Assembly: GCA_016297895.1 (NCBI GenBank) | Contig: JAEDFS010000082.1 | Span: forward strand, 1 to 6,059 | Direction: 5' to 3' | Source: Marvinbryantia sp. | GTDB lineage: Bacteria; Bacillota; Clostridia; Lachnospirales; Lachnospiraceae | Length of the DNA: 6,059 nt | In this document: piece after piece, positions 1 to 6,013 of the stretch | Position numbering within the stretch: the first letter of the stretch is position 1 | Layout of the letters: every line of letters starts with the position of its first letter | The notes under the pieces: model-generated | Told to the model about the DNA's origin: nothing | Seen by the model: only the letters and a program-made list of their open reading frames with translations | Databases searched by the model: none | Program-made: the position numbers and the translations under genes

Positions 1-611
1 GTGATTCCGTCCGCATCAAGCCACAGCGTATGGTCCAGAATTGTGCCGCTGTCATGGCCTTCCAGATTAAAATAACTGTGATTGGTCAGATTGGCAATGG
101 TATCCTGATCTGCCTTTCCTTCATAGACTAACCGGATCGCATTGTCCTCTGTAAGAGTATATGTAACACTCACATCGAAATTGCCTGGAAATCCCTGATC
201 TCCATCGGGACTGTGATGGGAAAAGGTAATGCTTAACTGTTCTTCATCCACCTTTGCATCCCAGATCACGCTGTCATATCCGTGGTTTCCGCTATGTAAG
301 TTGTTTCCGTTTTCATTCTTGTCAAGCTGATAATCTTTTCCATTGATGGAAAAGGCTGCTCCGCCGATCCTGTTGCCGTTTCTTCCGATCGTTGCTCCCA
401 GAAATCCTCCGTATTTTGTATAATCGGTCACATCTGCGTATCCTAATACCACATCCGTATGCTTTCCATGACGGTCCGGCACCACTGCGCTGACCAGCGT
501 TGCACCAAAATCTGTGATCTCAATCGTCATTCCGCTGCCGTTTGCCAGAGTGTAAAGCTTCGCTTCTCTGCCATCCTGAAGTTTTCCAAAACCCGTTACT
601 GTAATTCCCAT
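1..611 (-). CDS. galM: Aldose 1-epimerase (galactose mutarotase), N-terminal part, cut by window edge
   Basis: The enzyme interconverts alpha and beta anomers of aldoses such as galactose and glucose in the cytoplasm, feeding the Leloir pathway. The reading frame is open from an ATG at 611 to the window start, giving 203 complete codons of a protein that is usually about 340-350 residues. Seen family signatures are GRNGNRI at residues 76-82 (substrate-binding Arg region), NNLHSG with His106, a PDGDQGFPG loop at 135-143, and NLTNHSYFNL at 174-183. His178 in that last motif matches the catalytic acid of known mutarotases, and His106 the second conserved active-site His. The catalytic Glu near the C terminus would lie outside the window. 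The start is supported by an AGGAG ribosome site at 617-621, five bases before the ATG. The gene follows the 6S RNA and its terminator on the same strand. Family assignment is confident; sugar preference is not readable. Confidence 0.93.
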   Translation of the reverse strand, partial: MGITVTGFGKLQDGREAKLYTLANGSGMTIEITDFGATLVSAVVPDRHGKHTDVVLGYADVTDYTKYGGFLGATIGRNGNRIGGAAFSINGKDYQLDKNENGNNLHSGNHGYDSVIWDAKVDEEQLSITFSHHSPDGDQGFPGNFDVSVTYTLTEDNAIRLVYEGKADQDTIANLTNHSYFNLEGHDSGTILDHTLWLDADGI

Positions 612-640
612 AAGTGCTCCTTCTTTCCCTCTCATTCTTT

Positions 641-670
641 AAAAAAAGAGAGCCTGACGGCTCTCTTTTT
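641..670 (-). terminator. Intrinsic terminator of the 6S RNA (and of any pckA read-through)
   Basis: The two arms at 643-654 and 659-670 form a 12-bp stem (AAAAAGAGAGCC paired with GGCTCTCTTTTT) closed by a 4-base loop at 655-658. On the minus strand the stem runs into seven consecutive U residues encoded at 641-647. It stands directly after the 3' end of the 6S RNA and before galM. The A-rich arm means it could also work weakly on the plus strand, but no plus-strand gene ends here. Confidence 0.88.
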
Positions 671-846
671 AATCCCCAAAATGCCGGTTCCTATCTTTTG
701 ACTCCTAGCCATGCTAGGTGGGTAACCGCAACCTCTCTTCTGCCTTCCCCTGACTATGGGGGCGTGACATCCAATCGGCAATGTAGGAATCCCGTTTAAA
801 GTAAATGTAGGTTCAAAACAATAGGAGTTGTCGAACATCCCAGGTA
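671..846 (-). ncRNA. ssrS: 6S RNA (SsrS-type regulator of RNA polymerase)
   Basis: 6S RNA binds housekeeping sigma-RNA polymerase by imitating an open promoter and is itself copied into short product RNAs. Here the minus-strand RNA can fold into the family shape. The outer closing stem pairs 844-836 with 675-683, including several G-U pairs. A second stem pairs 826-821 with 689-694 and 818-813 with 696-701. A large central bubble follows, whose 3' side holds a 6-bp hairpin (718-713 with 709-704, loop AUG). The distal arm has UGCC/GGCA (780-777 with 744-741) and a C4/G4 tip hairpin (761-758 with 750-747). The primary sequence GAUGUUCG at 839-832 and CGGCAU at 686-681 match the conserved ends I know from Escherichia coli 6S RNA. 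The length of about 176 nt plus terminator suits the family. The ends are approximate. No convincing promoter was seen; it would have to lie in the last codons of pckA, otherwise the RNA is processed from a longer transcript. Confidence 0.9.
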
Positions 847-866
847 ATCATCCATCTATGACCTGA

Positions 867-2573
867 TTAAGCCAGTTCAGAAACTACTTTCTTAACTGCA
901 GCCAGTGCCTCATCCGGCAGTTTGTCATAACCGTCTTTATCAGTTGCGAATTTTTCAACTGCATCTACACGGTTCTGCATAGCATTCTTCAGAGCCTCTT
1001 TGTAGGAAGCATCATTCAGATCCGGAGTAAAGTCACCTGTCTTTCCTTCCCAGGAAGTCATGATCTCGATATCTTCGAACGGTCCCCACTGCTCGAAGGA
1101 AGCCTTTCCTTCTACGATGGTTTCCAGAATACCAAGAGTATCTTCCTTCTGAACCTTCTTGCCCATGAAGTCACCTGTATTTACGATGTAGCAGTCTACA
1201 TGTTTTTCTTCTACCAGTTTTTTGAACTTCTCGTAATCGTTAACCAGCGGATAGGTTCTGAACGGGTTAGCATACGGAACGATACGAAGTGCGTTCATAT
1301 CTGTACCGGCTTTTACACGCTCTGCTGTAGAAGTCTTTGTTGCCAGAGTAGCACCCATTACAGATGCAAGAGCAGCACCTTTCAGTTTTACTACAGGCGG
1401 AATGGTCGGGTCTTTCATGATCCAGAAGATTGCGTTAACCGGAGCATCGATCTTGTCAACGCGGTTCGGGGACCACAGTTTAGACTTGATCGCACGTCCG
1501 TTACCATTTCTGATATCTTCTGTTACAAGCTGGATCTTTCCATCTTCGTCCAGAGTAGCACCACAGTTCTGTGCAGATAACAGATACTTGTTATCCGGGC
1601 ATCCTGTCGGGTAATCTGCTGTCTTATCGAAGTATGTCGGCTCCAGAGCTACAGAAGAGCAGGTATCTGTATTGATGATGAAAGCGTCATCATGCAGAAC
1701 AGTGATGGGGTATTTTCCACCGTGTTTTGCATGTGTCAGAGTAGATTTACCTGATCCTGACAGACCGAATACAGATGCAACATATTTGGAACCGTCAGCC
1801 AGTGTGTACTCTTTCTGTCCGCCGTGGCAGGAAGCGTATCCGTTACGGTTAGCGATTGCCCAAGCCATGGTCAGAGTACCTTTCTTGTGCTCACCAAAGT
1901 ATCTCATACCAAGGATACAAGCACAGTTTGCTTCTGTATCAAAGTAGCACATGGTCAGCGGGTCGCTTAAGCAGCTGTAATCAACGTCCGGTCTCTCCTG
2001 CGGAACCCACTGGGGATCAGAGAAGATGTAGATATCCGGCTCGTTTCCGTTGCCAACCGGCTGAGAGTTTTTGTACATTTTTACATATTCATCAGACATA
2101 TACTGGAAGTTCAGCATCCAGTTGTACATGATGTTTTCCTCTCCTTCCGGAATCAGAAGGTGAGCTTTTACCATAAATTCCGGATCCAGACCTACGAATA
2201 CTTCTGCGTGGTACATAGTTTTCCAGCGTGCTTCATAAGCAGCATCCATAACTACCTTGTCAAGTTTTGCAGCGTCAACGCCCGGTTCGCCTTTGATACG
2301 GCGAGCAACAGCGTAACGTCCGGTAACAGCACCGTCATTAAACAGGAGAACTTTTGCATCCTTTTCCAGACCGAATTCTTCTCCTCTATATACAGGCATA
2401 TCGGTAACGATAGTTCCCGGTGAATTTTTAGCCAGTTCATATGCCTCTTTTAACGTGTTCACTTTTACTACATTGTTTCCGTAAAATGCAGATTCGATAA
2501 TGGTACGTGTTTTGGAAAATCCTACTTTTCCAGCGCCGATCTCATTAAGCGGATAATATGCTTTTGTTGACAT
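867..2573 (-). CDS. pckA: Phosphoenolpyruvate carboxykinase (ATP), divergent type
   Basis: This cytoplasmic enzyme catalyses oxaloacetate + ATP <-> PEP + CO2 + ADP; in fermenting anaerobes it often works toward oxaloacetate, conserving ATP. The protein has 568 residues, somewhat longer than the roughly 540 of E. coli PckA. Seen motifs are the P-loop GLSGSGKST at 270-278 with Lys276, and the metal-binding kinase-2 motif LHDDAF at 293-298 (Asp295, Asp296). A Lys-Lys pair lies at 230-231 and CHGG at 249-252, in the region where the family places its Mn-binding Lys and His. The classical versions read GLSGTGKTT and GDDEH, so this is a divergent branch, but the order and spacing of the motifs fit PEPCK. 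The start ATG has an AGGAGG site at 2581-2586, seven bases upstream. It is transcribed away from citrate synthase from a strong promoter at 2605-2633. The stop is 20 nt before the 6S RNA. No frameshift is seen. Confidence 0.88.
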   Translation of the reverse strand: MSTKAYYPLNEIGAGKVGFSKTRTIIESAFYGNNVVKVNTLKEAYELAKNSPGTIVTDMPVYRGEEFGLEKDAKVLLFNDGAVTGRYAVARRIKGEPGVDAAKLDKVVMDAAYEARWKTMYHAEVFVGLDPEFMVKAHLLIPEGEENIMYNWMLNFQYMSDEYVKMYKNSQPVGNGNEPDIYIFSDPQWVPQERPDVDYSCLSDPLTMCYFDTEANCACILGMRYFGEHKKGTLTMAWAIANRNGYASCHGGQKEYTLADGSKYVASVFGLSGSGKSTLTHAKHGGKYPITVLHDDAFIINTDTCSSVALEPTYFDKTADYPTGCPDNKYLLSAQNCGATLDEDGKIQLVTEDIRNGNGRAIKSKLWSPNRVDKIDAPVNAIFWIMKDPTIPPVVKLKGAALASVMGATLATKTSTAERVKAGTDMNALRIVPYANPFRTYPLVNDYEKFKKLVEEKHVDCYIVNTGDFMGKKVQKEDTLGILETIVEGKASFEQWGPFEDIEIMTSWEGKTGDFTPDLNDASYKEALKNAMQNRVDAVEKFATDKDGYDKLPDEALAAVKKVVSELA

Positions 2574-2604
2574 CTCTTGTCCTCCTTATATTAATTTCGT
2601 TCCA

Positions 2605-2633
2605 ATTATCGCATTTTCATCAAAAAAAGTCAA
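2605..2633 (-). promoter_or_regulatory. Sigma-A-type promoter of pckA
   Basis: On the minus strand a -35 box TTGACT (2633-2628) and a -10 box GATAAT (2610-2605) are separated by exactly 17 bases. TG at 2613-2612 adds an extended -10 element (TGC-GATAAT). Each hexamer differs from consensus at one position. The start of transcription would fall near 2598, giving a leader of about 25 nt that contains the ribosome site. This predicts strong basal expression. Confidence 0.85.
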
Positions 2634-2644
2634 GCATTTAACAA
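2627..2644. promoter_or_regulatory. Possible Rex-like operator overlapping the pckA -35 box
   Basis: The 18-base stretch AAGTCAA-GCAT-TTAACAA has one perfect half (TTAACAA) and one partial half of the redox-regulator Rex consensus TTGTTAA-N4-TTAACAA, matching 11 of the 14 defined positions. It overlaps the pckA -35 box (2628-2633), where a bound repressor would block polymerase. Rex senses the NADH/NAD+ ratio in Firmicutes. The imperfect left half and the AT-rich setting make a chance match quite possible. Confidence 0.28.
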
Positions 2645-2705
2645 GGCTTTTATAGTTTAAGAAATAATTTATATTTTGCGCACCATAATCTTCAGACTTT
2701 TGCGA

Positions 2706-2711
2706 TATACT
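2706..2711 (+). promoter_or_regulatory. Probable -10 box of the citrate synthase promoter
   Basis: TATACT at 2706-2711 matches five of six positions of the sigma-A -10 consensus and would start transcription near 2718. No good -35 hexamer lies at 16-19 bases upstream (the 17-base position reads CCATAA), so the promoter may be weak or need an activator. A 7-base direct repeat TTTTGCG occurs at 2674-2680 and 2698-2704, 24 bases apart, just upstream of and touching the -10 region; it could be a binding site, but it may be chance. Confidence 0.5.
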
Positions 2712-2731
2712 CTTTTCTAAATGAACAGATT

Positions 2732-2736
2732 GGAGG
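2732..2736 (+). promoter_or_regulatory. Ribosome binding site that fixes the citrate synthase start
   Basis: GGAGG at 2732-2736 lies eight bases before the ATG at 2745, which is ideal spacing. The in-frame ATG at 2721 lies upstream of this site, has no ribosome site of its own, and would sit only about three bases from the predicted transcription start, so it is unlikely to be used. Confidence 0.85.
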
Positions 2737-2744
2737 ATCATGCC

Positions 2745-4103
2745 ATGTCTTATTACTCAGAAATCACCCCCGATATTCTTCATTATTCCAGGCTTTGTGA
2801 AAAAGCCAACCGGATCGACAGTGATCTGTACGGAAAATACGATGTCAAACGCGGCCTCAGAGATCTTAACGGACAAGGTGTTCTGGCTGGTCTCACCGAG
2901 ATTTCCGAGATTATTTCCTGCTCTATTGTAGATCACGATACGGTTCCCTGTGATGGACGGCTCTATTACAGAGGCATCAATGTGGAGGACCTGGCTGCAG
3001 GCTTTCTCCAGGATGAACGGTTCGGCTTTGAAGAGGTCACCTATCTTCTCCTCTTCGGATCCCTGCCTGACGAAAAGGAGCTGGAGCATTTTTCAAAGGT
3101 TCTCGGCAGTTACCGGACCCTTCCCACCAGCTTTGTCCGGGATATCATCATGAAGGCGCCCAGCAGTGATATGATGAACACACTGGCCAGAAGCATCCTC
3201 ACCTTATATTCTTATGATGACAGGGCCGATGATATTTCTCTTCCGAATGTACTTCGTCAATGTCTTCAGCTCATCAGCCTGGTTCCCATTCTTTCCGTAT
3301 ACGGATATCAGGCTTACAGCCATTATCATGACGGCAACAGCCTGTTCATCCATGTGCCTCAGCAGAATCTGTCCACGGCAGAACACATTTTATATCTGCT
3401 CCGTCCGGACAGTCAGTATACGAAGCTGGAGGCCACCATCCTGGATCTTGCCCTGATCCTTCATATGGAACACGGAGGTGGAAATAACTCTACCTTTACC
3501 ACACATGTGGTCACCTCCTCCGGCACCGACACCTACTCATCCATGGCAGCTTCCTTAGGGTCTCTTAAGGGCCCCCGTCACGGAGGTGCCAACATCAAAG
3601 TAGTACAAATGTTTGATGACATGAAGCAGGCGATAAAGGACTGGAACGATGACGAAGAGATCTCAGCCTACCTCCATGCCCTGCTGAACCGGGAAGCCTT
3701 TGACCACGCCGGTCTGATCTATGGAATGGGACATGCCGTGTATTCTCTTTCCGACCCGAGGGCCCGTCTTCTTGGTTCCCTGGTACGTCAGCTTTCTGTT
3801 GAAAAAGGCCGGGAAGAGGAATACTCTCTCTATGATCATGTGGCCCGTCTTGCTCCCAGGATCATTGCCGAAGAACGGAAGATCTACAAGGGAGTCAGCC
3901 CCAATGTGGATTTCTACAGCGGCTTTATCTATAGTATGCTCGACCTGCCTAAAGAATTATTCACTCCAATTTTTGCCGTTGCCCGCATGGTGGGCTGGAG
4001 TGCTCACCGGATGGAAGAACTGAGCAACAACGGAAAGATCATCCGTCCTGCCTATAAAGCTGTACAGCAGCATCAGAACTATGTTCCGTTAAAAAAACGT
4101 TAG
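2745..4103 (+). CDS. gltA: Citrate synthase (Si type)
   Basis: The enzyme condenses acetyl-CoA and oxaloacetate into citrate in the cytoplasm; in fermenting Clostridia it typically serves the oxidative half-pathway to 2-oxoglutarate and glutamate. From the ATG at 2745 the protein has 452 residues, a little longer than E. coli GltA (427), with a distinct N-terminal segment of about 60 residues before the conserved core. The catalytic triad is visible: His243 in HMEHGGGN, His330 in GMGHAVY, and Asp389 in SPNVDFYSG. Oxaloacetate-binding motifs KGPRHGGAN (275-283) and GWSAHRMEE (417-425) are also present. Methylcitrate synthases share this fold, but no prp genes are nearby and the metabolic context favours citrate. 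The gene diverges from pckA and meets the thrC unit tail to tail. Its last codons and TAG stop lie inside the shared terminator. The symbol gltA is used by function; citZ would be an equivalent name. Confidence 0.93.
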   Translation: MSYYSEITPDILHYSRLCEKANRIDSDLYGKYDVKRGLRDLNGQGVLAGLTEISEIISCSIVDHDTVPCDGRLYYRGINVEDLAAGFLQDERFGFEEVTYLLLFGSLPDEKELEHFSKVLGSYRTLPTSFVRDIIMKAPSSDMMNTLARSILTLYSYDDRADDISLPNVLRQCLQLISLVPILSVYGYQAYSHYHDGNSLFIHVPQQNLSTAEHILYLLRPDSQYTKLEATILDLALILHMEHGGGNNSTFTTHVVTSSGTDTYSSMAASLGSLKGPRHGGANIKVVQMFDDMKQAIKDWNDDEEISAYLHALLNREAFDHAGLIYGMGHAVYSLSDPRARLLGSLVRQLSVEKGREEEYSLYDHVARLAPRIIAEERKIYKGVSPNVDFYSGFIYSMLDLPKELFTPIFAVARMVGWSAHRMEELSNNGKIIRPAYKAVQQHQNYVPLKKR

Positions 4104-4125
4104 GCGCAATTGCCTAACGTTTTTT
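4092..4125. terminator. Bidirectional terminator between citrate synthase and the thrC unit
   Basis: Arms at 4092-4105 and 4112-4125 form a 14-bp perfect stem (core CGTTAGGC/GCCTAACG) with a 6-base loop at 4106-4111. The plus-strand transcript ends in six U (4120-4125). The minus-strand transcript ends in seven U (from A residues at 4091-4097). It therefore serves the convergent genes on both sides: the citrate synthase stop codon (4101-4103) is within the left arm, and the small membrane protein gene stops six bases away at 4131. Confidence 0.93.
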
Positions 4126-4130
4126 ACTCC

Positions 4131-4478
4131 TTACGGCCAGTATTTTTTCACTGATTTTTTTGTCTGAACGGCAAACCAGACAGTAAATGCCACAAAAACT
4201 GCCAGAACCACCAGATATAACTTTCCAAGCAGTCCCATCTGAGATTCTGTCATTCCCAGAATTCCGCAGATGACCACCACAATTCCGTACAGCAGTACTT
4301 TCGGTGACATTTCTGCTATATAAGCTGCCTTATCTTTACACTTCTTCACCTGAATATCCTTGGGGAGAAGCAGACTCTCCTTGATCTCTCCCTTAAACTT
4401 CAGCAGATAAAAATTATATAGAATGTAGACCCCGCACAGAACAATGATCACATCCAGCATTGAATACATGGAATCCAT
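4131..4478 (-). CDS. Small three-helix membrane protein of unknown function
   Basis: I do not recognise this family. From the preferred start the protein has 115 residues. Three hydrophobic stretches look like membrane helices: about 7-26 (starting MLDVIIVLCG), 60-76 and 85-105. The stretch between helices 1 and 2 (27-59) is charged and Lys-rich, and the C terminus is basic (QTKKSVKKYWP), so by the positive-inside rule this loop and the tail probably face the cytoplasm, although helices 2 and 3 are joined by a very short turn. There is no signal peptidase site, Cys pair or enzymatic motif. The gene follows thrC by 31 nt on the same strand with its own ribosome site and ends at the shared terminator, so it is probably the last gene of the thrC transcript. 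A role in amino-acid transport or sensing would be pure guesswork. Confidence 0.75.
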   Translation of the reverse strand: MDSMYSMLDVIIVLCGVYILYNFYLLKFKGEIKESLLLPKDIQVKKCKDKAAYIAEMSPKVLLYGIVVVICGILGMTESQMGLLGKLYLVVLAVFVAFTVWFAVQTKKSVKKYWP

Positions 4479-4484
4479 TTCCAT

Positions 4485-4489
4485 CCTCC
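4485..4489 (-). promoter_or_regulatory. Ribosome binding site that favours the internal ATG of the small membrane protein
   Basis: The minus strand reads GGAGG at 4489-4485. It directly abuts an ATG at 4484, leaving no spacer, but stands six bases from a second in-frame ATG at 4478. Normal spacing therefore supports a start at 4478 (115 residues) over 4484 (117 residues). The first ATG cannot be wholly excluded. Confidence 0.7.
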
Positions 4490-4509
4490 CCTTCTCTCAC
4501 AGCTGTCCT

Positions 4510-5997
4510 TTACATGGACAGGAATTTTTTCACGATGGCTTTCATGCCCTCCACTTCCACTACCGTATCATGGAGTACCGGAGCGGTACGGATCTCTTCG
4601 ATCGCTTTCGGAACTGCCGTCTTTGAGATACTGCTCAGCTCATCCACCAGTTCAAAATCTCCCATAGAGTCGTACCTGGAATCGATGGCATTCATCACGC
4701 TTCTGGTAAATTTATAGGGGCTTGCTGTGGATGCAATGACTGTCTTCGTCTCATCACCGGACGTTTCTTTATACTTGCGGTATACACAGGACGCCACTGC
4801 CGTATGGGTATCCATCACATACCCGGTCTTTTCATACATTCTGTGGATTTCTTCCGCCACTTCTTCTTCTGTGGCAAACCCGCCGGCAAAGTCTGAGAGA
4901 CGGCTCTTCATGTCCTCTGTAATCGTATATTTTCCTTCTTCAGAAAGCTTCTTCATAAACGCTTTGTTCTTCTCTGCATCCTCTCCTGCCAGCTTGTAGA
5001 TCAGACGCTCCAGATTGCTGGAAATGAGAATATCCATGGATGGAGATGTGGTCAGGATGAATTCTCTGTTTCTGTTGTATTCCCCGGTCGTAAAGAAATC
5101 ATACAGCACTTTATTGTCATTGGATGCACAGATCAGTTTTTTGATGGGCACTCCCATATTCTTTGCAAAATATGCTGCCAGAATATTGCCGAAATTGCCG
5201 GTAGGCACAACCACATTGATCTTCTCGCCTTTTCCGATGCTTCCTGCCTTGTAAAGCTTTGCATAGGCATAGACATAATACACCACCTGGGGGACAAGAC
5301 GTCCGATATTGATGGAATTGGCAGAAGAAAACTGAAAACCTGCCTGCTCCATCTCTTTCGCAAGCTCCTTATCTCCAAATATCTTTTTCACTCCGGTCTG
5401 GGCATCGTCAAAGTTGCCGTTGATGCCTACTACAAAGGTATTCTTTCCCTTCTGGGTCACCATCTGTTTTTCCTGAATGGGGCTGACACCATCCTTTGGA
5501 TAAAAGACAATGATCCTGGTTCCCGGCACATCAGCAAACCCTGCCAGTGCCGCTTTTCCCGTATCACCGGATGTGGCAGTCAGGATGACGATCTCATTTT
5601 TTACCTGATTCTTTTTCGCCGATGTGGTCAGCAGATGGGGAAGAATGGAAAGTGCCATATCTTTAAAAGCAATGGTTGCCCCATGAAACAGTTCCAGATA
5701 CCAGGCTTCATCCTGTTTTACCAGGGGAGCGATCTGAGGTGTATCAAATTTCTCATCATAGGCCCTCTCAATGCAGCCCTTCAGTTCTTCTTCCGTAAAA
5801 TCATCCAGAAACAGTTTCATAACCTCATAAGCGGTCTGCTGGTAACTCATATCTGCCAACTGTTCCATGGGCACCTCAAGCGCCGGAATCCGTTCCGGAA
5901 CGAAAAGTCCTCCGTCTTCTGCCAGACCCTGCAGAATCGCCTGGGAGGCAGTCACTTTTTTGTCCTGACTTCTGGTACTTCTGTAAAATAAACTCAT
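4510..5997 (-). CDS. thrC: Threonine synthase
   Basis: This PLP enzyme converts O-phospho-L-homoserine and water into threonine and phosphate, the last step of threonine synthesis. The 495-residue protein shows the family features in order: N-terminal YRSTRS and the TASQAILQGLAEDGGLFVPE segment (residues 5-35); the PLP lysine in FHGATIAFKD (Lys112); TATSGDTGKA at 140-149; the phosphate-binding PTGNFGN at 265-271; and STASPYKF at 423-430. Length and motif order match bacterial threonine synthases of the longer, E. coli/yeast-like type. The start was set at ATG 5997, with a GGGTGA site five bases upstream and the usual family N terminus beginning there. A GTG at 6006, preceded by GAGG at 6015-6012, would add three residues and is a real alternative. 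The gene follows another minus-strand reading frame by 16 nt and precedes the small membrane gene by 31 nt, which suggests an operon. Confidence 0.95.
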   Translation of the reverse strand: MSLFYRSTRSQDKKVTASQAILQGLAEDGGLFVPERIPALEVPMEQLADMSYQQTAYEVMKLFLDDFTEEELKGCIERAYDEKFDTPQIAPLVKQDEAWYLELFHGATIAFKDMALSILPHLLTTSAKKNQVKNEIVILTATSGDTGKAALAGFADVPGTRIIVFYPKDGVSPIQEKQMVTQKGKNTFVVGINGNFDDAQTGVKKIFGDKELAKEMEQAGFQFSSANSINIGRLVPQVVYYVYAYAKLYKAGSIGKGEKINVVVPTGNFGNILAAYFAKNMGVPIKKLICASNDNKVLYDFFTTGEYNRNREFILTTSPSMDILISSNLERLIYKLAGEDAEKNKAFMKKLSEEGKYTITEDMKSRLSDFAGGFATEEEVAEEIHRMYEKTGYVMDTHTAVASCVYRKYKETSGDETKTVIASTASPYKFTRSVMNAIDSRYDSMGDFELVDELSSISKTAVPKAIEEIRTAPVLHDTVVEVEGMKAIVKKFLSM

Positions 5998-6013
5998 GTT
6001 CTTCACCCTATCC

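Noticed and set aside
459..799. Two short plus-strand ORFs over the galM start and the 6S region
   Set aside because: Both overlap the galM coding strand or the structured RNA antisense, with no ribosome site and Cys/Ser/Phe-rich composition typical of shadow frames.
632..838. Minus-strand 68-residue ORF between galM and pckA
   Set aside because: It lies wholly within the 6S RNA and its terminator, lacks a ribosome site and has no protein-like pattern.
841..865. CAGGT/ACCTG inverted repeat after pckA, considered as the pckA terminator
   Set aside because: The stem is only five bases with a long loop and no U tract follows; its right arm overlaps the 6S closing stem.
612..866. Riboswitch or T-box leader for galM
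   Set aside because: The fold and conserved ends fit 6S RNA; no T-box or known riboswitch core was seen, although a cis effect of the terminator on galM remains possible.
1200..2423. Several plus-strand ORFs of 70-126 residues antisense to pckA
   Set aside because: They are shadows of the strongly coding pckA frame, without ribosome sites or recognisable domains.
2721..2744. Upstream ATG extending citrate synthase by eight residues
   Set aside because: The good GGAGG site lies downstream of this ATG and serves the ATG at 2745; the predicted transcription start leaves almost no leader before 2721.
2757..4023. Short ORFs on both strands within citrate synthase
   Set aside because: All overlap the conserved citrate synthase frame with its full catalytic triad and show no features of their own.
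5635..5991. Plus-strand 118-residue ORF antisense to the thrC start
   Set aside because: It overlaps the conserved N-terminal half of thrC, has no ribosome site and no recognisable motif.
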